35,777 bases of DNA from Crocinitomicaceae bacterium. GTDB taxonomy: Bacteria > Bacteroidota > Bacteroidia > Flavobacteriales_D > Crocinitomicaceae. The DNA lies in the NCBI GenBank assembly GCA_029254025.1, contig JAQWYK010000004.1, positions 1-35,777 of the forward strand, read 5' to 3'. Each line of letters opens with the position of its first letter. Positions within the stretch are counted from its first letter, which is position 1. A model generated the notes under the pieces. That model was not told the DNA's origin and made no database searches. It saw nothing but the letters and a program-made list of their open reading frames with translations. Below are positions 1 through 7,325 of this stretch, piece after piece. The translations under genes were made by a program, and so were the position numbers.

Positions 1-602
1 CCTTCAATGAACCAACCCTTTATAGGATCAAGAAGACTAATTTGATTGACCATCACGTAAGGGTAAAAATACAGAATGATGTAAAACGCTACTAAATAAA
101 CGAAGGTTACGATTCCTATCCAACCGCGATTTGTCGCTGTATTAAAATAAACGCCATTGTTTTTAATTCCTGCAGGACCGAGTAAAACAAGATCGGGAAG
201 AATATACATTAATGCTCCAATGATTCCCAATCCAAAAGTGAGTAAAAAATAAATCCATGTGGACTTTGTAACTCCACTTTCATTCGTTGCTTGTGCAATT
301 TTCATCGCAAAAGCGGAAGGTAGTGTCCACATCACTTTATCCCATAATTGATTGGCTTTTAGTTCTTCGTTTTTCGCCTCATAAATGGCGATAATTTCTT
401 GTGAAAGTCCTTTAGATGTTGTGAATTCCTTTCCACTAACAGTTGTTACCAGTTCTTCCCCAATATTTTTAAATTCTTGCGGCGTGAGCAAGGTTTCGAT
501 ATGAGATTGAGACACATTATACTTCCCAAAAAAGGGTAAAGACGTAAAAAACATCAACCCAAACAGAAATACAATTAAACCGATTTGTTTGATTTTCTTC
601 AT
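1..602 (-). CDS. Probable membrane-bound 4Fe-4S protein, N-terminal part (3' end outside window)
   Basis: Reading the minus strand from the ATG at 602 gives an open frame of about 200 residues that runs off the left edge. It starts MKKIKQIGLIVFLFGLMFF, a membrane segment or signal anchor. A soluble stretch of about 90 residues follows, then two further hydrophobic segments near residues 118-137 and 163-183. The end (ILYFYPYVMV, LLDPIKGWF) resembles, from memory, flavobacterial polytopic proteins whose cysteine-rich 4Fe-4S clusters lie further downstream; that part is not in the window, so no cluster ligand is visible. The start codon overlaps the stop of the upstream oxidoreductase gene in an ATGA arrangement, so translation is probably coupled and the two products may form an electron-transfer unit. 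Family assignment is tentative; the reading frame and membrane topology are seen directly. Confidence 0.6.
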   Translation of the reverse strand, partial: MKKIKQIGLIVFLFGLMFFTSLPFFGKYNVSQSHIETLLTPQEFKNIGEELVTTVSGKEFTTSKGLSQEIIAIYEAKNEELKANQLWDKVMWTLPSAFAMKIAQATNESGVTKSTWIYFLLTFGLGIIGALMYILPDLVLLGPAGIKNNGVYFNTATNRGWIGIVTFVYLVAFYIILYFYPYVMVNQISLLDPIKGWFIE

Positions 603-1930
603 GCTAGAATTCTTCTCCACCATTTTTTTGATGCCAATTGAATATGCTTATTGAATTGTTGGTTGTAAGCCGCAACAATTTCTTTTTCATAGGTGCTGAA
701 AAACTCAGGATCGAAATTGGCCCTTCTTAAGTTAGTCATTACCTCATCGATAGTCGCTGATTGATTTAACCAGTTATCAAACACCTCATGTCTTAAGCGA
801 ATACCAAAATTATTGATCCCTTTAAATGTCAGCGTGTCTTTATCAAATACAAAATGCATTAATATCTCTTTTTGGGGATGACGCCAAATAAACTCCTCTT
901 CATCCTCTTTGAGTTCATTCCAAACCCAGCCGTAAGTTTGATATTCTACGTCAAAAAACTTAGCAGAATTGAACCAGTGACCCGGAGAATAATTCGTAGG
1001 ATTACCACAAATAGTTTCAGCAACCGTTTCTCCCATCATTCTCCCTGTATACCAAACTTGTTCAATCGACCTGCGCATTCCATTAGATCTTTTAAATTGT
1101 GCGCAATCTCCAATTGCATAGACATTAGGTATGCTTGTGGAAAGATCAGGATTCACTAAAATTCCACGATCTATTTCAAGCGTTGTTCCTCTTAAGAAAT
1201 CAACATTCGGTGTCACACCGACTGTTAACCCCACAAACTGACAAGGAATTGTTTCGCCTGATTTGGTTGTGATGCTTTTTACGCGACCGTTATCATCCCC
1301 TTGAATAGCTTCTAGCTCAGTTTCTTTACATAAATCAAGTGCGTGATGTTGTGCCATTTGGCCTTCAATTAAATCGGCATCAGCTCGCGGTAAAATTCCG
1401 CCCCAAAAACGATCTTCACGCACTAAAAATTTCACAGGAATATCGCGCGAAAGGAGCATTTCTGCCATTTCGACTCCGATCAATCCTCCACCTACAATCA
1501 CCGCTTGTGTAACTCCTTTCGAATTCGCTTCCATTGCCTCGAGGTCCTGTTTGGAGTACAATCCTTGTACACCTTTTAAATCCTGACCCGGCCAACCAAA
1601 TGTGTTGGGCTTAGAACCTACGGCTAGAATAAGGTCATCATAGTGCAAGTCACTTTGCTGTTCCAATTTCAATGTTTTAGCATCAAAATCAATGGTTGTT
1701 ACACAATCATGAATGAGTTCGATACGATTTTTCTTCCAAAAATAAGGTTCATAAGGCTGCGTGTCCTCAAACCGCATGTGTCCCATATAAACATACATCA
1801 GTGCTGTACGGGAAAAGAAGTACTCAGATTCAGCTGAAACGACCGTAATTTTGTAGTCGGATTTCTTTCGAATATGACGAGCAGCCGTAATTCCAGCTAT
1901 TCCGTTCCCAACAATTACGATGTGCTTCAT
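599..1930 (-). CDS. NAD(P)/FAD-dependent oxidoreductase (Pyr_redox_2, NirB/rubredoxin-reductase type)
   Basis: This is a two-dinucleotide-fold flavoprotein of 443 residues. The FAD-binding Rossmann motif VGNGIAG lies at residues 7-13, the NAD(P)-binding motif VGGGLIGVEMAE at about 146-157, and the second FAD motif NVYAIGDCAQF at about 269-279. The order matches NADH-dependent reductases related to the flavoprotein part of NirB and to rubredoxin reductases. A C-terminal extension of roughly 140 residues follows the last FAD motif and has no redox-active cysteine pair that I can see. It probably passes electrons from NAD(P)H to a partner protein; the gene overlapping its stop codon, a probable membrane Fe-S protein, is the obvious candidate. 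The ATG at 1930 has no better in-frame alternative. The true electron acceptor cannot be read from the sequence. Confidence 0.85.
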   Translation of the reverse strand: MKHIVIVGNGIAGITAARHIRKKSDYKITVVSAESEYFFSRTALMYVYMGHMRFEDTQPYEPYFWKKNRIELIHDCVTTIDFDAKTLKLEQQSDLHYDDLILAVGSKPNTFGWPGQDLKGVQGLYSKQDLEAMEANSKGVTQAVIVGGGLIGVEMAEMLLSRDIPVKFLVREDRFWGGILPRADADLIEGQMAQHHALDLCKETELEAIQGDDNGRVKSITTKSGETIPCQFVGLTVGVTPNVDFLRGTTLEIDRGILVNPDLSTSIPNVYAIGDCAQFKRSNGMRRSIEQVWYTGRMMGETVAETICGNPTNYSPGHWFNSAKFFDVEYQTYGWVWNELKEDEEEFIWRHPQKEILMHFVFDKDTLTFKGINNFGIRLRHEVFDNWLNQSATIDEVMTNLRRANFDPEFFSTYEKEIVAAYNQQFNKHIQLASKKWWRRILA

Positions 1931-2022
1931 GTACCGGCGTTTTTTAACAACATTCCTTTCGACGGATGAAGTTAATGAAACTTACGAAAACAAAGGGTAT
2001 ATTGGTTTTTTAACTTTTAAGA

Positions 2023-2757
2023 TTAATTACTCTTGGAGGAACTTTCTTCCTGGTATATAGAAGTCCCTATCAAATAAAGAACTTTCCCTGGTCCGGACTT
2101 CACCTTCCCCACCTTCCAGTGAAATTGCTTTTCTGTATCAACATCGGCAATAAGTTGATTCATTTCTCGGATGGAATATGTTCTAAGGGAAGATACTACT
2201 CCGTCCCATAGTACGAATAACGGAACAAGAGGAATAAGATAGGTCAACAGTAATCGACCCCATGAAAAAGGTCGTATAAAAGGCGTCACTAAAAACACCG
2301 AAATTGGAGAAAAAAGCATCCCAAGAATACTGGCAACGCTTCTCTCCTGAGCTTCTACAATCGCAATTGAACTATTTGTATCGATTGCATTAAGAAGAAT
2401 TAATCGCGCATCGGAAGGTTTAAAATGATGCAGTGATAAAAACTGAGTGCGCAATCCTTTCAACTCTTGGCGAACATCCCGAGCATCAATCGACCTCGAA
2501 ACATACTCCATATTTCCCGTGAGATTTTTGGTGTATTCGAACGCTTTGACATTCGGATAAAAGTCCGTCAATACAATTTTCAACGATGGAACGCGATTTC
2601 TGAGTGATTCATTTAGTGCTTTTAGTCCACCACCGCCTCCAGAACCCAAATCAATAATAGTAGTTGTATTACTTTTAATCAGCGCTTCTTCAATTAAGGG
2701 CACTATTGGATTATACATTCCCGTTTTATTAGATAGGAACTGCAAAAAGTCCGTCAT
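2023..2757 (-). CDS. Class I SAM-dependent methyltransferase-like protein
   Basis: The protein has 244 residues. A glycine-rich loop following a hydrophobic strand (IIDLGSGGGGGLKAL, about residues 34-48) is the SAM-binding motif I of class I methyltransferases. An acidic residue at the end of the next strand (IVLTDFYPN, about 61-69) is in the usual place to hold the ribose. The middle part includes FLSLHHF, and the C-terminal half carries two hydrophobic stretches near 148-160 and 168-184, so the protein may associate with the membrane. It is separated by 92 bases from the oxidoreductase downstream and by 97 from the barrel gene upstream, so it may be a single transcription unit. The substrate is unknown; the family call rests on motif I and the general fold pattern only. 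Confidence 0.7.
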   Translation of the reverse strand: MTDFLQFLSNKTGMYNPIVPLIEEALIKSNTTTIIDLGSGGGGGLKALNESLRNRVPSLKIVLTDFYPNVKAFEYTKNLTGNMEYVSRSIDARDVRQELKGLRTQFLSLHHFKPSDARLILLNAIDTNSSIAIVEAQERSVASILGMLFSPISVFLVTPFIRPFSWGRLLLTYLIPLVPLFVLWDGVVSSLRTYSIREMNQLIADVDTEKQFHWKVGKVKSGPGKVLYLIGTSIYQEESSSKSN

Positions 2758-2854
2758 GTAATTCCGGAGAAAATCGGGAAACCATTTTTGATCTTAAAAC
2801 TCAAACAAATGAACTCTTGACGTAATACTTTTATATGGTCAGATTATCCGTACA

Positions 2855-3436
2855 TTATTTCAACACATCAATATTCCATCCCAAACCGAAGGAAATTCGA
2901 AACTCACTCAGCGATTGGGTATTTAATTGATTCACAAAACGACCTTGGATGTATTGCATATGAACGAATAAATGAAAGATTTTCGGAGCGTAGTAGTTGA
3001 ATCCTACATGTCCTGAAAGAACTGGTGACCAAGAAGTAACATTAGGAGAGATGGGAAGGGTTGTCACCAAACTTCCTAGTCGCGCGAAATTAATCCCTGG
3101 TTGCAATCCAACATAGGGATCAAACGCACCGCCATTACCAAGGTGATAACTCAACCCTGTAAATAACGAATGAGAAAAGTCAAAAGGTTTATTGGTTTTA
3201 TCTTGGCTATCCACAAAGTAAAATCCGTCCGCGCGAACTGAAACTTTGCTGTCTAGGTAGTAACTAAGATCCCCTTTGATATAAATCTGGGTGGCCTTTG
3301 ATTCTGTTAATCGTCCCACAGCAAAAGCCCCTTGTGCGCGCAAAATTCCAGAACTCAACTGAAAATTATCTTGTGCGGAGACATTGAAAAACGAATACAC
3401 AAATATAGAAATGAATAATACTACTTTCCTTTCCAT
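2855..3436 (-). CDS. Outer-membrane beta-barrel-type protein (hypothetical)
   Basis: The protein has 193 residues. The first 21 form a clear Sec signal peptide (VVLFISIFVYSFFNVSAQ, cleavage after AQ likely). The mature part alternates polar and hydrophobic residues in short stretches rich in Gly, Tyr and Phe (LFTGLSYHLGNGGAF, YVGLQPGINFARLG) and ends in a strand SFGLGWNIDVLK, as in small 8-stranded outer-membrane barrels. No enzymatic motif is visible. Its start codon lies inside the last codons of the upstream barrel-like gene (16-base overlap), so the two are co-expressed and may be partners or diverged duplicates. No close family is recognised. A function in the envelope is inferred from signal and composition only. 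Confidence 0.65.
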   Translation of the reverse strand: MERKVVLFISIFVYSFFNVSAQDNFQLSSGILRAQGAFAVGRLTESKATQIYIKGDLSYYLDSKVSVRADGFYFVDSQDKTNKPFDFSHSLFTGLSYHLGNGGAFDPYVGLQPGINFARLGSLVTTLPISPNVTSWSPVLSGHVGFNYYAPKIFHLFVHMQYIQGRFVNQLNTQSLSEFRISFGLGWNIDVLK

Positions 3437-4125
3437 AATCGTCCGATTTTCACATTAAAACTCAACATTGCTAGCACATGTCCTTCTAGAGAAGCGCCAT
3501 GACTGTGATCATTTAAGGTTAAGTAGCGCAATCCGTTTTCTTCCACAATTTCGGTATGGATATCATTCCCAAGGTGCGTCATGTATTGAACAGAAAGTGA
3601 AACATCCGACCATCTATTCAAGTTGTAATGTGTTCCAATCCCCATCTGAATTGCCGAACTCCATCGTTCTGAATTAATATTGGCTGGGAAAGGCACTCCA
3701 TAAGACGTCACTTTTGTGTAATCAAAACAATGTCCCGCCAACAAATAAGGGCTAAAACGTTTATTTGCCGATTTAAACGGGTAAAACATCACTGACCATC
3801 CAATGTGAGCATCTTCCCGTTTTCCCACACCTTCAATATCCGTTACGATATAATCCGCAAACCATTCAGAACCCATTTGTTGATGAAATCGAATTCGAAA
3901 TTGTCCGCCGGACCCTAAGCCGTGATTTCCAGCATCTCCGAAAAGACTCGCAGTGGAACGAACACCTAACTCGAACATTCCAGGAACTTGTGAAAAAGTT
4001 TTCGCTGTCGCAGGTTTTGTAGCACAGCGTGTAATCATTAAATTACTCTCGTGTACATCTTGTGACAAGGAGTCGTGCGAAACAGTAATGATTATAGCCA
4101 GTGTTAGAAGGAGTAGCTTTTTCAT
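3421..4125 (-). CDS. Secreted, probable outer-membrane protein (hypothetical)
   Basis: The open frame extends to 4146, but the ATG at 4125 gives the proper signal peptide MKKLLLLTLAIIITVSHDS followed by a likely cleavage at LSQ, so I place the start there (234 residues). The mature part has many Gly/aromatic strand-like segments (GIGTHYNLNRWSDVSLSVQ, AHIGWSVMFYPF) typical of outer-membrane barrels or lipid A deacylase-like barrels. No catalytic signature is certain. The stop codon overlaps the start of the next barrel gene. It lies 70 bases downstream of the SUI1 gene, so it could be the distal end of the large minus-strand operon or have its own weak promoter; I see no good -7 box in the gap. 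Function unknown. Confidence 0.65.
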   Translation of the reverse strand: MKKLLLLTLAIIITVSHDSLSQDVHESNLMITRCATKPATAKTFSQVPGMFELGVRSTASLFGDAGNHGLGSGGQFRIRFHQQMGSEWFADYIVTDIEGVGKREDAHIGWSVMFYPFKSANKRFSPYLLAGHCFDYTKVTSYGVPFPANINSERWSSAIQMGIGTHYNLNRWSDVSLSVQYMTHLGNDIHTEIVEENGLRYLTLNDHSHGASLEGHVLAMLSFNVKIGRLWKGK

Positions 4126-4195
4126 AGGATTAAGTATAACGAACAAACTTGCAACGATATTTCGTTGGATTTATTGTGTTTTATTGGGTATGCTT

Positions 4196-4540
4196 TTATC
4201 CCCCTTTTCGTTTTGTTTTATACCCTTTCTTCTCGAGCAACTCGATGACTTTATCACGAAAATTTCCTTGGATTAGGATTTCACCGTCTTTGGCAGTTCC
4301 TCCCACTCCGCAGGCTGATTTCAGTTCTTTTGCTAATTCTTTTAGGTCATCATCGAAACCAACAAAACCTTCCACAAGGGTCACGTCTTTACCCTTACGT
4401 TGCTTTCGGTCGATGGAGACATAGAGTAACTGCTGATTAGGAGCGAGTGTTTCTTGTGCTTCATTTTCCTCTATATTGTACTGAAAATCAGGGTTTGTAC
4501 TGTACACCACATCAATTTTATTAAACTTCTTTTTCGCCAT
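4196..4540 (-). CDS. yciH: SUI1/eIF1-family translation factor (YciH-like)
   Basis: At 114 residues this is the size of bacterial YciH proteins. The C-terminal half carries the SUI1 signature: basic stretch RKQRKGKDVTLVEGF (about residues 46-60), then KELKSACGVGGTAKDGEIL (about 70-88), then a last segment IQGNFRDKVIELLEKKGYK. YciH is the bacterial relative of eIF1, which monitors start-codon choice on the small ribosomal subunit; in bacteria its role is less settled. The N-terminal 30 residues are specific to this lineage. The gene starts 2 bases after the stop of the GDPD-like gene and closes a tight seven-gene run. A start-site proofreading factor is of interest here because some genes in the window appear to lack 5' leaders, but that link is inference. 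Confidence 0.9.
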   Translation of the reverse strand: MAKKKFNKIDVVYSTNPDFQYNIEENEAQETLAPNQQLLYVSIDRKQRKGKDVTLVEGFVGFDDDLKELAKELKSACGVGGTAKDGEILIQGNFRDKVIELLEKKGYKTKRKGG

Positions 4541-4542
4541 AC

Positions 4543-5352
4543 TTAATTATATTTTTCTACGATAGCAGACTTAACATCCTCTACCAACAAATAATCGGGA
4601 TGTTTTTCAAGTGCCTCACGGATTGTAAAAGGAGATCGAATTTCAAATAGAGCAACTGTTTTACCTAATAACTGAAGCGCTTCAACTTGATCTTTATCTA
4701 ATTGATAATGACGCAAATAGAATCCATCCACATCGTAATTCGCTAACATATTTAGTGCTCCGTCATAGGAAGTAACATCCCTATAAGTTGTATATCCTTC
4801 GTTCAGAAAAGCAGTGGTAAGAGAATCATAATTAGCGATATAGATGAATTCAACTCCAGGAGTATAGGCAGTTTGCAATGCGTCTATAGTGGTTTTCAAT
4901 CGATCAAATACATTGAAATCGGGAAGGCAATTGCCTAATTTGATATCTAAAAAAACCACTTTAGAACCTACTGCGCGTGAAAAATCAACTTCACTTAGCC
5001 GCGCAATGCCTTCTTTATTGATTGTCGTGTAGTGAATTTGAGAAAGTTCTTCCGAAGTGTGCTCACAAATAGCGCCAGATCCTGTAGTCTTTTCATCCAA
5101 TGTAGGATCATGAAAAAGCCATGCTTCCCCATCTTCACTAAGTTGAAGATCTAATTCTACTCCTGCTACTTCTGGGAATGACAGCACGTACTCCACTGCT
5201 TCCAAGGAATTCTCAGGAAAGAACTGATTCGGATTGTACAATCCAGAAGCTACATGTCCTAGAATCTGCACGTCATTATAATTTTGAGTAACCTTACTAC
5301 AAGACACCATAGTACCGACGCTGAGAAGTATATAAGCGATTCTAAAATACAT
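4543..5352 (-). CDS. GDPD-family (glycerophosphodiester phosphodiesterase-like) lipoprotein
   Basis: I choose the ATG at 5352 (269 residues) rather than a TTG two codons upstream, because it begins a compact lipoprotein signal ending at TMVSC with the lipidated Cys at residue 18. The GDPD TIM-barrel pattern follows: GH at 32-33, PENSLEAVEYV, the metal-binding GVELDLQLSEDG, and the second catalytic His in LFHDPTL near residue 80. The usual HRG is replaced by HVASG, so the arginine after the first histidine is missing. Both catalytic histidines and the E-x-D pair remain, so an active phosphodiesterase of a divergent subfamily is plausible. It would act in the periplasm or outer membrane on glycerophosphodiesters from lipid turnover. 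The start overlaps the end of the upstream barrel gene. Confidence 0.8.
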   Translation of the reverse strand: MYFRIAYILLSVGTMVSCSKVTQNYNDVQILGHVASGLYNPNQFFPENSLEAVEYVLSFPEVAGVELDLQLSEDGEAWLFHDPTLDEKTTGSGAICEHTSEELSQIHYTTINKEGIARLSEVDFSRAVGSKVVFLDIKLGNCLPDFNVFDRLKTTIDALQTAYTPGVEFIYIANYDSLTTAFLNEGYTTYRDVTSYDGALNMLANYDVDGFYLRHYQLDKDQVEALQLLGKTVALFEIRSPFTIREALEKHPDYLLVEDVKSAIVEKYN

Positions 5353-5836
5353 ATCCAATTCCTAAATTAACAGAATAAGTCCAGAATGATGCTAGCAGCT
5401 CATTGTTTTGGTTCCATTCCCCGCCTTTACCGAAAAAGGCACTATGAACTAAGATCACCCGTTCTCCATAGCTCAACGTATATCCTCCCATCCCCTCAAT
5501 GTAATTCAATCGCGTTTGAGGGGATAAGCGAAATCCACTTAAACGACTCATAACCATTGGAGATAATTGCAGTTTCTTTGACATCGAATGTAGAACATTA
5601 TAACCTAACCCAGCGGAAAACTGTGGGAATAATCGACCTTGCAAAAAAGTGGTTCTCAGTCCAACCCCCACCGAACTATCAAAAGTGGCTGCATTCCAAA
5701 ATTGACCGTTGACTTGAATAGAAGGAAAGGACTCCACTTTTGCCAGCTGATAGACAAAAGAAATAGACGTTTTTTTTCTTTCTTGAGAGAAAGAAAAGGC
5801 AGAGAACCAGCACAAAACGAAACCAATAATACGCAT
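5342..5836 (-). CDS. Small secreted beta-barrel-like protein (hypothetical)
   Basis: The open frame reaches 5881, but the first 15 codons would overlap the DUF389 gene. The ATG at 5836 follows that gene's stop by 13 bases and starts an ideal signal peptide (MRIIGFVLCWFSAFSFSQ), giving 164 residues. The mature part shows alternating strand-like segments with Gly and aromatics (SVGVGLRTTFLQGRLF, QFSAGLGYNVLHS) and ends SVNLGIGYVF with a terminal Phe, the usual last residue of outer-membrane barrel proteins. No enzyme motif is seen. The 3' end overlaps the lipoprotein gene downstream, so it is part of the same operon. It may be an envelope partner of the GDPD-like lipoprotein; this is inference from position. 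Confidence 0.65.
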   Translation of the reverse strand: MRIIGFVLCWFSAFSFSQERKKTSISFVYQLAKVESFPSIQVNGQFWNAATFDSSVGVGLRTTFLQGRLFPQFSAGLGYNVLHSMSKKLQLSPMVMSRLSGFRLSPQTRLNYIEGMGGYTLSYGERVILVHSAFFGKGGEWNQNNELLASFWTYSVNLGIGYVF

Positions 5837-5849
5837 GAAACGACAACTA

Positions 5850-7316
5850 TTAAAAATTGAAAACTTTAACCTTGCTTCCAACTAACAAGTCATGATCCTC
5901 AAGATATATAATAAGTTGACGGTATAACTTCTCATTCAATGCGTTTCGTTTTGATTCACGAATGTAAGGCTTGTACTTCACCGCTATAGAAAATACTGAA
6001 TCCATGATCTGATCGGGAACAGCGGCCACACCAGCATACACCTCAAATGTATCTATTTCAGGAAAGTGTAATTGTAAATTACGTCGTAGTGAGGTAATGT
6101 TCAATTGCCGTTTTTTTACTAATTCCACCTCTGTTTGGACAATTCGAAGCTCTTGCTCCAATAACTCTATACGATCTTGTTTTTGTTGAATGATATCAAA
6201 CCCTCCTGCACCAGCAGAGGATTCGAGGTCGCGTTTCATTTCTGCCAATTTAGTCTCCAAATCCTCACCTTGGATAACCATTAGGAATTCAGGTGACAAA
6301 TTAAAATTATTCATCTGCTGCTTCCACACCTCTATTACATCCTCAGAAACGACTCTATTCTTAAGTATCAATTCTATTTCGCTATCATTTCCGTTATACT
6401 CATATGAAAAATCCGCACGTAAATTTTCATCTACAAGAACGACATTACTTACAAATCTTTTGACATTTTCATTAAACACGGTCTCCTGAACCTTCAAATA
6501 GAATAAGTAAACTGACGGAATAACTACCAAGAAAAGTGAGACATAAGAATACCAGGTTACCTTTTTCTGAATGCGCGGATTAATGAATTGCCGAAGTGGA
6601 AATTTCAGATAGCGAACAACAATGATGGTGGACAAGCAAATAAATAACGTATTCAGCAGAAATAAATAGGATGCACCGAAGAAATAATTAAACTCTCCCA
6701 TTGCAAGTCCATACCCAGCTGTACACAATGGCGGCATTAGCGCTGTTGCAATTGCAACCCCAGGTATTACAGTACTATTATCCCCTCTGCTCGCTGCAAT
6801 GATCCCCGCCAAACCACCAAAAAAAGCGATAAATACATCCATCAAATTCGGACCAGTTCTTGCCTCTAACTCTGGAGTGAGTTCAGTGATGGGAGAAACT
6901 AAAAAGTAAACCCAAGCAGTAAAAAGTGAAATTCCCACCGCAATTCCGAAATTCTTGAACGACTCTACGATGAGTGCAATGTCGTTTGTACCTACCCCTA
7001 AACCGATTCCGCGAATTGGACCCATTAATGGTGAAATTAACATCGCACCAATTATGACGGCCGTTGAATTCGTATTTAAACCGACAGAAGCCACAATAAT
7101 TGAACAAATTAATACCCAAACGTTTGGTCCTTTAAAATCTATTCCTCTACGAATATTATCAATCGTTGCTCCTACGTCAACTCCTTCTTTAAATGAAACC
7201 GTCTCTTTGATAAATATAAAAATGTTACGAATATTATATCGCACACTTGGGTTGATCGATATTTTCGTTGGATCGTGCTCTTCAGATGAATTGGGATCGT
7301 CGCCGCTTTTAGACAT
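5850..7316 (-). CDS. DUF389 (TIGR00341-type) integral membrane protein
   Basis: The protein has 488 residues. After a soluble N-terminus of about 60 residues come several membrane segments with the family's conserved loops: NSTAVIIGAMLISPLMGPI (about residues 83-101), IAASRGDNSTVIPGVAIA and ATALMPPLCTAGYGLA (about 175-205), followed by two more transmembrane helices near 215-235 and 255-275. The C-terminal 210 residues are soluble and include a coiled-coil stretch (LEQELRIVQTEVELVKKR). This matches the DUF389 family of unknown function found in bacteria and archaea. The proline- and glycine-rich membrane loops suggest a channel or transporter, but no substrate is established. The stop lies 13 bases from the next start and the start 9 bases after the patatin stop, so it is in the operon. 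Confidence 0.85.
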   Translation of the reverse strand: MSKSGDDPNSSEEHDPTKISINPSVRYNIRNIFIFIKETVSFKEGVDVGATIDNIRRGIDFKGPNVWVLICSIIVASVGLNTNSTAVIIGAMLISPLMGPIRGIGLGVGTNDIALIVESFKNFGIAVGISLFTAWVYFLVSPITELTPELEARTGPNLMDVFIAFFGGLAGIIAASRGDNSTVIPGVAIATALMPPLCTAGYGLAMGEFNYFFGASYLFLLNTLFICLSTIIVVRYLKFPLRQFINPRIQKKVTWYSYVSLFLVVIPSVYLFYLKVQETVFNENVKRFVSNVVLVDENLRADFSYEYNGNDSEIELILKNRVVSEDVIEVWKQQMNNFNLSPEFLMVIQGEDLETKLAEMKRDLESSAGAGGFDIIQQKQDRIELLEQELRIVQTEVELVKKRQLNITSLRRNLQLHFPEIDTFEVYAGVAAVPDQIMDSVFSIAVKYKPYIRESKRNALNEKLYRQLIIYLEDHDLLVGSKVKVFNF

Positions 7317-7325
7317 ACCTTCGTT

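Noticed and set aside
872-1159. Open frame on the plus strand inside the oxidoreductase gene
   Set aside because: It is a shadow of the coding sequence on the opposite strand, with no recognisable domain. The same applies to other internal frames such as 6955-7332 and 24534-24791.
4152-4167. Small palindrome CAACGATATTTCGTTG between the SUI1 and barrel genes
   Set aside because: The stem is six bases and is not followed by a T-run on the minus strand, nor is it next to a promoter box, so I see no support for a terminator or operator.
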